A stretch of 64,000 nucleotides of DNA, taken from SIG603 sp964370775 (GTDB lineage Bacteria; Bacillota; Clostridia; Oscillospirales; Acutalibacteraceae). Under the pieces are notes generated by a model. The model was not told the origin of the DNA. It ran no database searches and saw only the letters and a list, made by a program, of their open reading frames with translations. Shown in pieces: positions 1-9,312 of this stretch. The stretch covers positions 1 through 64,000 of the forward strand of contig CAYJKT010000008.1 of NCBI GenBank assembly GCA_964370775.1, given 5' to 3'. Both the position numbers and the translations under genes were made by a program. Within the stretch, counting starts at the first letter, position 1. Each line of letters opens with the position of its first letter.

Positions 1-266
1 TAAAATCTGCTAATATTCATAATCACAAAAAGGAATTTTTCGATTGGATTGAATATGCTAAAGAATCTAATATTAAGTCTTTTGTTAAGTGTAGTTAAAC
101 CTTTGAGAATTGGTCTTCAGGTATTCTTAATTCTCTCCAAGTTCCTTTAACTAACGGCTTTACTGAGGGTTGTAACAACAAAATCAAGGTTCTTAAACGC
201 AATGCTTATGGTTACAGGAACTTTAACCGTTTTAGAAATCGCATCTTGTTCATGTTTGATAAATAA
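1..266 (+). pseudogene. ISL3-family transposase, C-terminal remnant with an in-frame stop
   Basis: Reading codons from base 3 gives the end of an ISL3-type DDE transposase. The signature NGFTEGCNNKIKVLKR carries the catalytic Glu, and the frame runs on through YGYRNFNRFRNRILFMFDK to a TAA at 264-266. A TAA at 96-98 interrupts the same frame, so this copy cannot make an intact protein unless that base is a sequencing error. The N-terminal part lies off the left edge. The family call rests on the conserved C-terminal motif alone, without a database search. Confidence 0.75.
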
Positions 267-330
267 TTCAACAAAAAAAGACGCCAACTTTTTAAAGTCG
301 ACATCTTTCATATCTTTTCTATTTTAACTT

Positions 331-354
331 AACCCCAACTATTGACATAGAGCC
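331..354 (+). repeat. Probable right terminal inverted repeat of the ISL3-like element
   Basis: The stretch AACCCCAACTATTGACATAG followed by AGCC lies 64 bases after the transposase stop and resembles the ends of clostridial ISL3 elements (GGCTCT...read inward). The left end is outside the window, so the repeat cannot be matched to its partner here. Confidence 0.5.
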
Positions 355-368
355 TTTATACATATAAG

Positions 369-406
369 AAAATGTGGTGACAGCCAAGATGGTGTCACCA
401 CATTTT
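369..406 (-). terminator. Terminator of the sugar ABC transporter operon
   Basis: A perfect 14-bp inverted repeat (369-382 with 393-406) around a 10-base loop lies 47 bases past the stop of the solute-binding protein gene. On the minus strand it is followed by a T-rich stretch. Confidence 0.75.
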
Positions 407-452
407 AAGGAGTTTATAAAGGTTGTCTATATAAAATAATTTATGTTATAAA

Positions 453-2102
453 TTATTCTACACCCATTAATGTTTTGTTAGCTTCTAGCTCTGCTCTTAC
501 GTATTCCATGTATACTTCATAGTCGTTATCAGCTTTGTATTGCTCGAAGTCAGCCCAAATTTGGTCAAACTCTTCTTCTGTTTCTGCTTGAATTAGAGTA
601 GGAAGAATTTCGCCCCATTTGTTACGAACTTTGATACCGATTTCTGACTCGTCTGTACCAGCTACTGGTGAGATGTTGTCATAGATACCGTAGAATGTTG
701 ATTTGCCTTCTCTCCACTCAGCGTGTTGAGCGAAAGGAGCAACTGGCTCTGTTTCCCATGCTAAGTTGTTTTGTGTGTCAGCAAACATCCAGTAACCGTT
801 TGTGATTTTGTATTGCTCGTTAAATGCGTTTGAATCTGTTCTGCTTAACTCAAGGATTTCTTCTTTGATAACTGGAGCGCCGTCTACTACGTCGTAAGTA
901 ACGCCTTCAACACCTAGGAAGAATACTTTTTGTCCTGTTTCGTCGTTGTTACCCCACTCAAGAAGTTGAGCTGCTCTGTCAGCGTGCTCTGTGTTTCTTG
1001 AAACCATTGTAACTTCCCAACCTGAGTAACCAGGAACACTTAGCATTGGCTCGTCGCCGTTGCTGTTTGCTAATGCATCAACACAGATATATGTGCTTTC
1101 TGGTGTGTTCTCATAAACGCTGTTTAGAGGAGCTTGAGCATCAATTGCTTGATAGAATAATGCGAAGTATCTACCTTGTTGGATTTTCTCTTCGATTTGT
1201 GTTCTGTCGTCGATAAATACGTCAACTGGGATAGAACCATTCTCGTGAGCTTGTCTGAATGTTTTTAACCAAGTCATGTAATCTTCGCTTGGGTTACCAT
1301 TAACTGGCTCATAGTAAACACCGTCGATTTCTCTTGGAACAGCTAGGAACTCAAGTAGCATATCTTCGAATGCTGTGTTACCAGTTGTTGAGAAAGGAGT
1401 TGTACCATAAGGGATTAGAGGCTCGCCGTTTAATGCTGTTGGGTATGCTGCTTCAGCATCGATTAAAGCTTGTAGGAAGCCTTCTGGAGTTGTCATATCA
1501 GGTGAACCGATTGCTTCGTAAATGTCTTTTCTAACTAGGAAAGAACGGTTAGATAATAGACCAGCATCGATATCTGCTTGTGTAACTGAGTTGTTTGGAT
1601 AAGCATAAGTAGCGCCGTCTGGTTGTTGGAACCATGTTAGAACGTCTTGGTTTAAGTGACCTTCTAATTCTGGAGCTAGCTCAAATAATTCTTGGTAAGA
1701 GTATGTATACTCTGGGATAGAAATATCTGGTACTTGTGATGCATACCAACCCATTGTTACTAGGTCAGGCAATGTGTTTGTTGCGATCATTGCGTTTAGT
1801 TTTTCGTTAGGGTCACCAACTGGGATGATAAAGTCAAGTGTAATACCTAACTCCTCTTGAATTGTGTTCATAACTAAGTTGTCTTCTGTGTGTGTGAACC
1901 AAGATTCATTAACATACCACTCAAGAGTAACAGGGTCAGTGCTTATAGCTGGAGCTTCTCCGCCTTCTTCACCTTCTGTGCTCTCAGTGCTCTCTGTGTT
2001 GCCTTCTGCTGAGCTTTCTTCTTCAGCAGGAGCTGTACAAGCTGCGAAAGCAGAGCTTACAAGCATAGCGCTCATGATAAGAGCTAAAATTCTTTTTTTC
2101 AT
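453..2102 (-). CDS. Sugar ABC transporter substrate-binding lipoprotein (CUT1/LplA-YtcQ type)
   Basis: Extracellular solute-binding protein of a carbohydrate ABC importer. The 549-residue product has a lipoprotein signal (MKKRILALIMSAM...AFAAC, lipid-modified Cys at residue 22). A Glu/Ser/Thr-rich linker at about residues 26-50 would tether the binding domain to the membrane. The length matches the large LplA/YtcQ-like binding proteins used for complex oligosaccharides. It is the last gene of a three-gene minus-strand operon with two permeases (order permease, permease, binding protein) and ends at the strong terminator at 369-406. A GGAGG ribosome site precedes the ATG. The sugar bound cannot be read from sequence; the divergent GH94-like enzyme suggests a beta-linked oligosaccharide. 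Confidence 0.88.
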   Translation of the reverse strand: MKKRILALIMSAMLVSSAFAACTAPAEEESSAEGNTESTESTEGEEGGEAPAISTDPVTLEWYVNESWFTHTEDNLVMNTIQEELGITLDFIIPVGDPNEKLNAMIATNTLPDLVTMGWYASQVPDISIPEYTYSYQELFELAPELEGHLNQDVLTWFQQPDGATYAYPNNSVTQADIDAGLLSNRSFLVRKDIYEAIGSPDMTTPEGFLQALIDAEAAYPTALNGEPLIPYGTTPFSTTGNTAFEDMLLEFLAVPREIDGVYYEPVNGNPSEDYMTWLKTFRQAHENGSIPVDVFIDDRTQIEEKIQQGRYFALFYQAIDAQAPLNSVYENTPESTYICVDALANSNGDEPMLSVPGYSGWEVTMVSRNTEHADRAAQLLEWGNNDETGQKVFFLGVEGVTYDVVDGAPVIKEEILELSRTDSNAFNEQYKITNGYWMFADTQNNLAWETEPVAPFAQHAEWREGKSTFYGIYDNISPVAGTDESEIGIKVRNKWGEILPTLIQAETEEEFDQIWADFEQYKADNDYEVYMEYVRAELEANKTLMGVE

Positions 2103-2166
2103 TTTAATTCCTCCATTATATTTATAAAGCTAATGTAGCTTTACTACCAAGTTTTTTCGAGTAAAA

Positions 2167-3060
2167 TTACTCTTTTACAGAACCTATCATCATACCTTTT
2201 ACAAAATATTTTTGTAGGAAAGGATAGATACAAATAATTGGGATAGTTGTTACAACCATTGTTGCCATTTGTAGTGATGTTGATGTAAACTTAGATGTCG
2301 ATACATTTGTTGCAAGCATCGCTTGTTGTGAACCTTGTGATGTGCTTATAATGCTATACAAGTAAGTTTGGATTGGCATTAAGTCTTCGTTGTTGATGTA
2401 AATTCTTCCCATGAAGTAGTCATTCCAGTTAAATACACCATTAAAAAGAGCAATTGTTGCTATAACAGGTAGTGAAACTGGTAGAATGATTTTAACAAAA
2501 ATTCTAAATTCGCCAGCACCGTCTATTCTAGCTGCTTCTTCTAGTGAAGCTGGGATACTTCTAAAGAATGATTGGAAAATGATTAGATCAAAGAAACTAA
2601 ACATTGTTGGGATAACATAAACTAAGAAGTTATCAAAAAGTCCTAGGTTAGTAATCAAGATAAATGTAGGTATCAATCCACCTGAGAAGAACATTGTTAC
2701 AATTCCTAATCTCATGTAAACTTTTCTACCAATCAAGTTATTTCTTGATAATGCATAAGCAACCATAGCAGTAAAGAAAACGTGTAATGGTGTTGCGATT
2801 AATGTTCTTGCAACTGTTATAAAGAACGCAGTTACAATCTCTGTGTTTTTAAATACTTCGGTATAGTTGTCTAGTGTGAATGCTCTTGGGAACCAATATA
2901 TTCCACCTTGAGCAGCGTCATATCCTTCGTTAAAAGAAAGTACTATAACATACCATATTGGATATATCATTACGAAGCAAATAATAATCATGAAAATTGT
3001 TAAAGCTCCGTCGAATACTTTTGAAGATGTATTCGAATTCATTAAAGATCCTTTAGCCAT
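2167..3060 (-). CDS. Carbohydrate ABC transporter permease (YtcP/LplC type)
   Basis: Inner permease subunit of the CUT1 sugar importer, 297 residues with about six hydrophobic membrane segments starting near residue 17. The cytoplasmic EAA loop that docks the ATPase is visible as EEAARIDGAGEFRIF. The C-terminus (GMMIGSVKE) is typical of YtcP-like permeases. It sits between the partner permease (18 bases upstream) and the binding protein (64 bases downstream), with an AAGGAGG ribosome site. No ATPase gene is present in the operon, which is usual for this family because it shares an MsmX-like ATPase encoded elsewhere. Confidence 0.9.
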   Translation of the reverse strand: MAKGSLMNSNTSSKVFDGALTIFMIIICFVMIYPIWYVIVLSFNEGYDAAQGGIYWFPRAFTLDNYTEVFKNTEIVTAFFITVARTLIATPLHVFFTAMVAYALSRNNLIGRKVYMRLGIVTMFFSGGLIPTFILITNLGLFDNFLVYVIPTMFSFFDLIIFQSFFRSIPASLEEAARIDGAGEFRIFVKIILPVSLPVIATIALFNGVFNWNDYFMGRIYINNEDLMPIQTYLYSIISTSQGSQQAMLATNVSTSKFTSTSLQMATMVVTTIPIICIYPFLQKYFVKGMMIGSVKE

Positions 3061-3078
3061 TTATTATTTCCTCCTTAA

Positions 3079-4053
3079 TTAATATAGTGTTGTTGATGTT
3101 AATTTCTTAGAACCGTAGTTTCCTAGATATAATAACATAAACGCAAATATTGAACGTAGTAAGCCGATAGCAGTAGCATAAGAGAATCTACCAGAGCTAA
3201 TACCCATTCTGTATGCATAGATGTCGATAACGTCTACTGCATCATATAGAACTGGTTTTAAGAAAACGAATAGTTGGTCGAAGTTTGAACCTAATAGGTT
3301 TGAGATAGCTAGAACTAATAGAACTGAGATTGTACCTTTGATTGACGGTAATGTAATGTTCCAAATTCTTCTTAGTCTGCCTGCTCCGTCGATAGAAGCT
3401 GCTTCGTATAGTGCAGGGTCGATACCAGCGATAGCTGCTATGTAAATGATAGCTGACCAACCAAGTTCTTTCCAAAGTTCAGCAGAAACCAAAATTGTCC
3501 AGAAACCTTCTGTTTGTCCTAATAGATGTACATGTTCTTCTAATAGACCGATTTTCACCATTATGTCTGTTAACATACCTGTGTCAGATAACCACTCGAA
3601 CATGATACCTGAAACGATAACCCATGATAAGAAGTGAGGTAAGTAAGAAACTGTTTGTACGAATTTTTTAAATCTAATACCTTGCATTTCATTAACTAGT
3701 ATAGCAAATATAATACCAGCTGGGAAAGTAACTACTAATCTGAATAAGTTCAATCCAAATGTATTACCAATAACTAGCCAAAATCTGTCGTCTGTGAAAA
3801 ACTCAATAAAGTTTTCAAATCCTACCCATTGTGAACCCAAAACACCTTTAACAGGTTGGTATCTTTGGAATGCAATTACTATGAAATACATTGGAATATA
3901 GTTGAAAATTATCATCCAAATAATTCCTGGGATAGCCATTGCTTGCAATCCACGTTGTTCCCACATTTGCATAAACAGGTTTTTCTTTGTTTTTGGGCTA
4001 GATGCTTGTTGGCGTTCTTTAGTCTTGCGCTCAATAACATTTTCTTTTGCCAT
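3079..4053 (-). CDS. Carbohydrate ABC transporter permease (YteP/LplB type)
   Basis: First gene of the sugar importer operon and the second membrane subunit. The product has a basic N-terminal tail (residues 1-35), then about six membrane segments beginning near QAMAIPGIIWMIIF, and an EAA loop LYEAASIDGAGRLRRI that contacts the ATPase. The ATG at 4053 is preferred over an upstream in-frame ATG at 4110: AAAGGAG lies 10 bases before 4053 and no ribosome site fits 4110. The gene is transcribed divergently from the GH94-like enzyme, so the 230-base gap probably holds control elements for both. Confidence 0.88.
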   Translation of the reverse strand: MAKENVIERKTKERQQASSPKTKKNLFMQMWEQRGLQAMAIPGIIWMIIFNYIPMYFIVIAFQRYQPVKGVLGSQWVGFENFIEFFTDDRFWLVIGNTFGLNLFRLVVTFPAGIIFAILVNEMQGIRFKKFVQTVSYLPHFLSWVIVSGIMFEWLSDTGMLTDIMVKIGLLEEHVHLLGQTEGFWTILVSAELWKELGWSAIIYIAAIAGIDPALYEAASIDGAGRLRRIWNITLPSIKGTISVLLVLAISNLLGSNFDQLFVFLKPVLYDAVDVIDIYAYRMGISSGRFSYATAIGLLRSIFAFMLLYLGNYGSKKLTSTTLY

Positions 4054-4199
4054 GTTCTTAACAACTCCTTTTGCTTTTATACACATGATTTTAACATTAT
4101 AATCACACAATTACCACTATATAATTTTCACTTTGGGTGGTTTTTTTTCGGATAATTACCTAAAAATAAAAAATCACACCTTAAACGAAAAATATAAAC

Positions 4200-4228
4200 T
4201 TGCTTTATCTCGGGGTAAGTTTTAATAT
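4200..4228 (+). promoter_or_regulatory. Possible sigma-A promoter of the GH94-like gene
   Basis: TTGCTT, a 17-base spacer and TAATAT, 57 bases upstream of the chosen start. The boxes match the consensus only partly (3/6 and 4/6), so this is tentative. Confidence 0.35.
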
Positions 4229-4285
4229 TAACCCATATACTATATGTAATAGAGAATTTGTGTTCTCTACTTGAAAGGAATGTTT

Positions 4286-7200
4286 ATGAATATGCAAGCA
4301 CAAGGCAGTTTAACAAAAGTAAACGGCGTACCTTACTACAAAATTTCAAACAGCGAGGCTATGCCTCCATTTTTTATCCAAATCCCTTCTTCAAGTGATA
4401 TGTGGATATTCACATCTTCTAAAGGTGGTTTAACAGCTGGTAGAAAAAATGCTGGTGGTAACCTTTTCCCTTATGAGACAGACGACAAACTACATTCAGC
4501 TTATGACACTGGTTCTAGAGTTGTTATTAAGGTTGACGGAAAAGTTTGGCAACCATTTGAAGCAAACGGCACTAATAAATATAACATAACTCAAAATATT
4601 TATAAGTCGTATTATGGCGATAGCTTAATTATGGAAGAAGTTAACCATGATTTAAGCATGTCTTATTCTTATAAATATGAAACAAGTGAGAAATATGGTT
4701 TTGTTAAAACATCTACAATAAAAAATCTTACTACTTCTGCAAAAGAGATTGAAGTATTAGACGGTTTGATGAACATTTTACCTCACGGTGTTAACGAGGG
4801 TACACAAGCTACTGGTAGCACACTAGTTGATGCTTACAAAGCTGCTGAAATCTGCGACAACAGCCTAGCTTTATACTCTTTAACAACAACAATTAACGAC
4901 TCTCCTAACCCAATTGAGGTTATGAAAGCTAACATAGCTTACACAACTTTAGAGAATGCTGACGTTTACTTAAGCAATGATATTATACCTGCATTTGTTA
5001 ACGGAGATATATCTAATGTAGGAAAAGACGCTTACGGTAAAAAATCTGCTTACTTTGTAGTATACAAAGCTACTTTAACAGATGAGAAAACATATTCTTT
5101 CATTTTAGACACAGGTTATGACCACTCTATGGTGGCAGAAATAGAAAAAGTTCTTGCTAAAAAAGATTTTGCTGATTTATATGTAGACATTAAGCAAGGT
5201 ACAGAAGCATTAATTAACATAGTTAAAAATGCTGACGGTGTTCAAGAGACAGCAGACGAAGTTGCTTGTTCTCACCATTTCTTAAATACACTATATAATG
5301 TAATGAGAGGCGGAACATTTGAGACTGATTATGACTTTGATTATAATTCTTTCATCACTTTTATAAGCACAAGAAATAAAAATGCTTTAACAAAAACAGA
5401 TTTACTAAAAGAAATCGAAGCATGCAAAACAGTTACAGAGCTTAAAGAAGTAGCTTCTAAAGATACTGACTTATATAGACTAGCACTAGAATACATGCCA
5501 CTTTCTTTCTCAAGACGTCACGGTGACCCTGCTCGTCCTTGGAACAGATTTAACATCAACCTTAAAGACGAAAACGGCGAGAAAATCAGCTATTACGAAG
5601 GTAACTGGAGAGATATTTACCAAAACTGGGAAGCACTAGGTTTATCTTACCCTTGTTACTACGAGAACATGGTTTCTAAATTCGTTAATGCTTCAACAGC
5701 TGACGGCTTTAACCCATATAGAATTAACACACAAGGTATTGACTGGGAAAAACCAGAGCCAGAAAACCCATTTGCTGGTTTAGGATACTGGGGCGACCAC
5801 CAAATCATTTACTTGTTAAGACTTCTAAAAGGTTTGAAGAACCATTTCCCTCAAAAACTAGACGAAATGCTAAACCTAGATATCTTCAGCTATGCTAATG
5901 TGCCTTATGCAATCAGCACTTATGAAGAAATCTTGAAAAACAGCAAAGATACAATTTACTTTGACTTTGATAAAGATGCGAAAATCGAAGAGCTTGAAAA
6001 AGAATTCGGTACAGATGCTAAGTTAATTCTTAACGACGGCAAAGTATACACAGCTAACCTAACAGAGAAATTGTTAGTTCCACTACTAAGCAAAGTTAGC
6101 AACCTATTAGTAGGTGGCGGTATTTGGATGAACACACAACGTCCTGAGTGGAATGATGCTAACAACGCTATCGTTGGTATCGGTTTATCTGTTGTTACAA
6201 CTTATCATGTAAAATCATACATTGAGTTTATGAAAACAGTATTTGCTAATAAATCAGAGACTTATAAAGTAACTGACAAAGTAGTTACTTGGCTTGTAAA
6301 AACTTGCGACTCTCTAGTAAAATTTGCAGGTAACTATGCTGGCAACGAAAAAGCATTGCTAGACGAAATGGGTTATGCATTCTCAGATTACAGAACTGAC
6401 CTATATGCAAACGGTTTAAATGCTAAAACAGAATTAACATCAGCTGATATAATGAAATACTTAGACGCTGCTGAGAAAGCTGTTGATTACACAATAGAGA
6501 AAAACAAAGGCGATGTTTACACAACATACAACCTATTAAAAGACGATTTCTCTGTTGAGGCTATGAGACCAATGCTAGAGGGACAATCTGCTATTGTTGG
6601 TAGTGGAAGCCTAGATGCAAACACTGTAGACAACCTACTTTCTTCTATGAAAGCAGATTTATTCAGTGAAAAACTAAGATGCCACACTCTATACCCAGTG
6701 AGAATGACAAAACGTTTTGCAGACAAAAACTGCATTAGCTTAAATATTGAACCAATTAACGGTGTGGTTACTAAAGATATTAACGGTAAACTTCACTTTG
6801 CTGGTGACATTCAAACTGCTGTTACTTTAAAAGAGAAAATGGATAAGGCTTGCGTAAGTACTGATACTCAAGAAGCATTGCTAAACGAGTTCGAGAACCT
6901 ATTCTCTCATAAAAAATTCAATGGTAGAAGCGAAGTTATGTACAAATTTGAGGGTATTGGTTGTGTTTATTGGCACCAAAACGCAAAACTTGCTTTGGCT
7001 GTTCTTGAATCTGTTCAAAGAGAGAAAGCTATCAACGAAGCAAATGCAGCTAACCTATATAAATCATATAGAGAGCTAATGAGTGGATTTATATATAGAA
7101 AATCTCCGTCAGAATGCCTTGCTATCCCAGTTGAGCCATACTCACATACTTCATTTGCTGGTAAGAGCGAGCAACCTGGTATGACAGGACAAGTTAAAGA

Positions 7201-7492
7201 GTCTGTTATCATCAGACGTATTGAGCTAGGTGTTACTGTTGATAACGGTGAAATCAGCTTTGATAACTGGTTTGTAGCTGACAGCGAATACAATGCTGAG
7301 GGTAAACTAAACTTCTCTATCTATTCTATCCCAGTTTCTTACACACTTGCTGATACAAACTGCGTAACAGTTGTATATAAATCAGGCGAGACAAAAGAAT
7401 TTGCTAACATGACTATCGATACAGAAACATCTCTACAAATATTTGAGAGAAGCGAAAATATCGAGAAAATCGAAGTAACATTTGCAAAATAA
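4286..7492 (+). CDS. Large GH94-like carbohydrate-active enzyme (possible glycoside phosphorylase)
   Basis: A ~1068-residue soluble protein without a signal peptide, so it acts in the cytoplasm. The N-terminal 270 residues look like the beta-sandwich of cellobiose-phosphorylase relatives (DMWIFTSSKGGLTAGRKN). The middle is an alpha/alpha-barrel with RHGDPARPWNRF, YWGDHQIIYLLRLL (near residue 500) and RPEWNDANNAIVG (near 620). The WND of the last motif lines up in character with the catalytic-Asp region of GH94 phosphorylases, but the canonical GDWND is not present. The divergent importer fits a role in splitting imported oligosaccharides. The start at 4286 is chosen because GAAAGGA lies 6 bases upstream; an upstream TTG at 4271 overlaps that site. 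Family placement is moderately sure, and whether it is a phosphorylase or a hydrolase is open. Confidence 0.7.
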   Translation: MNMQAQGSLTKVNGVPYYKISNSEAMPPFFIQIPSSSDMWIFTSSKGGLTAGRKNAGGNLFPYETDDKLHSAYDTGSRVVIKVDGKVWQPFEANGTNKYNITQNIYKSYYGDSLIMEEVNHDLSMSYSYKYETSEKYGFVKTSTIKNLTTSAKEIEVLDGLMNILPHGVNEGTQATGSTLVDAYKAAEICDNSLALYSLTTTINDSPNPIEVMKANIAYTTLENADVYLSNDIIPAFVNGDISNVGKDAYGKKSAYFVVYKATLTDEKTYSFILDTGYDHSMVAEIEKVLAKKDFADLYVDIKQGTEALINIVKNADGVQETADEVACSHHFLNTLYNVMRGGTFETDYDFDYNSFITFISTRNKNALTKTDLLKEIEACKTVTELKEVASKDTDLYRLALEYMPLSFSRRHGDPARPWNRFNINLKDENGEKISYYEGNWRDIYQNWEALGLSYPCYYENMVSKFVNASTADGFNPYRINTQGIDWEKPEPENPFAGLGYWGDHQIIYLLRLLKGLKNHFPQKLDEMLNLDIFSYANVPYAISTYEEILKNSKDTIYFDFDKDAKIEELEKEFGTDAKLILNDGKVYTANLTEKLLVPLLSKVSNLLVGGGIWMNTQRPEWNDANNAIVGIGLSVVTTYHVKSYIEFMKTVFANKSETYKVTDKVVTWLVKTCDSLVKFAGNYAGNEKALLDEMGYAFSDYRTDLYANGLNAKTELTSADIMKYLDAAEKAVDYTIEKNKGDVYTTYNLLKDDFSVEAMRPMLEGQSAIVGSGSLDANTVDNLLSSMKADLFSEKLRCHTLYPVRMTKRFADKNCISLNIEPINGVVTKDINGKLHFAGDIQTAVTLKEKMDKACVSTDTQEALLNEFENLFSHKKFNGRSEVMYKFEGIGCVYWHQNAKLALAVLESVQREKAINEANAANLYKSYRELMSGFIYRKSPSECLAIPVEPYSHTSFAGKSEQPGMTGQVKESVIIRRIELGVTVDNGEISFDNWFVADSEYNAEGKLNFSIYSIPVSYTLADTNCVTVVYKSGETKEFANMTIDTETSLQIFERSENIEKIEVTFAK

Positions 7493-7503
7493 TTCACATA
7501 CAA

Positions 7504-7529
7504 AAAGGGAGGACTTATGTCCTCCCTTT
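7504..7529 (+). terminator. Hairpin terminator after the GH94-like gene
   Basis: An 11-bp perfect stem (AAAGGGAGGAC with GTCCTCCCTTT) and TTAT loop, 12 bases after the stop codon. The T-run is short. Confidence 0.65.
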
Positions 7530-7859
7530 AGCATATCAAAAACATAAAATTTTTACTTAATTTTTTTCAAAAAATTACGGTTATTAGGCAGAGCCTAAGA
7601 CGTTTTCCACAGAAAAAGGAAGTCTTTTGCCTTAGAAGCGTATTTTTGAAAGTGAATTTAGGCACTTTAGTGACCAAAGAGAAAACTTTTTACAAGAAAA
7701 AAGTTTTTTAAAGGGGCTTCTTTATACATGTTTTCTTGATATAATAAACACCACATAAATATTTTCAAAATTGTAGGGGGCGATGATTACATCTCACCGC
7801 AAATAGGCAATATGGTACCTACAATACTTATTATCGGTAGCCGTTAATAATCAGTCATT
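7530..7859. other. 330-base intergenic stretch without a gene
   Basis: No credible coding frame. It contains an A/T-rich hairpin near 7682-7710 (AAAACTTTTT / AAAAAAGTTTT) and a small REP-like inverted repeat at 7770-7825. The rest shows nothing recognisable. Confidence 0.5.
7770..7825. repeat. Small inverted repeat, REP-like
   Basis: ATTGTAGG at 7770-7777 pairs with CCTACAAT at 7818-7825 and encloses a GGGGCGATG...CATC core. The TGTAGGGG head resembles the units of the larger repeat at 24375-24662. Confidence 0.45.
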
Positions 7860-8771
7860 TTATAAAGCGGTTAAATTATTTTTATCAACCATAATCTCAA
7901 CAGCTTGTTTGTGGTTTTGAATTATAACAGAAGTTTCGCTACCACCAAATTCTCCGTCTAAAGTCCAGTCAATAGCTTCTTCGCTAACAATTTTCACTCT
8001 GCTAGTCTTGCACGCATATAAATGTTCTTGGTCTGGTGTCCTTGTTAATATACAACGCAAAAGAACGCTTAAATCAGCAGGATTTCGAGGTGCTTTTGCC
8101 AAAACTACTTCAAACAATCCGTCGTCTAGGGAAACGTTTTTTCCACTAAAACTTTTAAAACCACCAATAGATGTAGAATTAGTAATCATACCATAAAGAA
8201 AATTATCTGTAATAGTTCCGTGGTCTGTTGTGATAGCTAGTTTGTATGACGGAATATGGTTAAGCCTTTTTGCACCCTCAAGAATATATGCCATGCGACC
8301 CCAAATGCTTTTCATATCTTGTGAGGTTTGGTAAGAAACATCAGTAAACAAACCAAAAGCTGATATATAAGTGAAAGATCTATCATTAAGTGTTCCAACA
8401 TCAAAGCAAAACGGAACGCCACTGAGTATAGTCTCAGCGGCTGTTAATGGGTCTTTAGATAAGTTAAAGTTTGTCGCAAAATCGTTAACTGTTCCACTTG
8501 GAATGTATCCGATAACAGGACGGTTCTCGATTTGTATTAATCCATTTATAACCTCGTTTAAAGTGCCGTCGCCACCACTGAACACGGCAATATCGTACTC
8601 ATTAGCATGTTCTTTCACAATGTCGATAGCATGACCTACCTCTTTGGTAGGGATAACGGTTACCAAATAGTTATGGGAGCTATAAAGCTCTACAATATCG
8701 GCTAGTTTAGTTTTAAACAGAGCTTTGCCAGAATGTGGATTATATATAAGAAGTAATTTTTTTAAGGACAT
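7860..8771 (-). CDS. Diacylglycerol kinase-family lipid kinase
   Basis: Soluble ATP-dependent lipid kinase of the DagK/YegS family, 303 residues, the usual length. The nucleotide-binding domain opens with LLLIYNPHSGKALF and carries the signature SGGDGTLNEVINGL near residues 65-78. GYIPSGTVNDFA is the second conserved loop. The C-terminal beta-sandwich ends with WTLDGEFGG, another family hallmark. It probably phosphorylates diacylglycerol or a related membrane lipid to recycle it into phospholipid synthesis. Substrate preference within the family (diacylglycerol, sphingoid, undecaprenol) cannot be told. A weak GGAG ribosome site precedes the ATG. Confidence 0.88.
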   Translation of the reverse strand: MSLKKLLLIYNPHSGKALFKTKLADIVELYSSHNYLVTVIPTKEVGHAIDIVKEHANEYDIAVFSGGDGTLNEVINGLIQIENRPVIGYIPSGTVNDFATNFNLSKDPLTAAETILSGVPFCFDVGTLNDRSFTYISAFGLFTDVSYQTSQDMKSIWGRMAYILEGAKRLNHIPSYKLAITTDHGTITDNFLYGMITNSTSIGGFKSFSGKNVSLDDGLFEVVLAKAPRNPADLSVLLRCILTRTPDQEHLYACKTSRVKIVSEEAIDWTLDGEFGGSETSVIIQNHKQAVEIMVDKNNLTAL

Positions 8772-8793
8772 GATATTTCTCCAAAAAAATTTA

Positions 8794-9186
8794 TTAAGTT
8801 TTTTTAATAAATCTATGATTGCATTTTGGGCAAGTAATCTCTATTTTACCTCTGCTTTTTGGTACTCTAAGAGTATTTTTGCAACAGTTACATTTATAAT
8901 ATTTATGTGTTTTTGTTCCAAATACTACTTTAAATTGTGATTTAACCTTGCTCTCCAGTGGGTAATATATATTAACAAATTTTTGGTTTTCTGCTGCTCT
9001 AGCATAGTAATTTCTAGATAACATTCTAAATATACTATAGCCAAATAATGCGTAAGATATAAGTATTAACACAAACGAACCAAACAGTGTTGCAAACACT
9101 GAAAATACCAGTGCAGTAATCGACAATACTTGACTGAATTTGTCTACTCCATATCTATTTTGCATAAAACCTCTAAGCCAACTCAT
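8794..9186 (-). CDS. Small membrane protein with C-terminal zinc ribbon
   Basis: A 130-residue protein. The N-terminus (MSWLRGFMQNRYGVDKFSQ) is followed by two hydrophobic segments at about residues 20-58, which places it in the membrane with both termini probably cytoplasmic. The C-terminus has two Cys pairs, YKCNCCKN and CPKCNHRF, spaced like a zinc ribbon. Proteins of this layout are frequent in Clostridia, usually with no assigned function. It lies 22 bases upstream of the lipid kinase on the same strand and may share its transcript. Confidence 0.75.
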   Translation of the reverse strand: MSWLRGFMQNRYGVDKFSQVLSITALVFSVFATLFGSFVLILISYALFGYSIFRMLSRNYYARAAENQKFVNIYYPLESKVKSQFKVVFGTKTHKYYKCNCCKNTLRVPKSRGKIEITCPKCNHRFIKKT

Positions 9187-9280
9187 TTTTAATCTCTCCT
9201 AATTTAATATGTTAAAGATATTAAACCACGTTAAAATCAAAATGCAATGACGGTTATAAGAATTTTATGTGAAGATAAAA

Positions 9281-9306
9281 GGGTTTGCTCGCAAAAGAAC
9301 AAACCC
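9281..9306 (-). terminator. Terminator of queA-tgt
   Basis: A 7-bp stem (GGGTTTG/CAAACCC), 7 bases past the tgt stop and followed on the minus strand by TTTTATCTTC. Confidence 0.7.
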
Positions 9307-9312
9307 CAAAAA

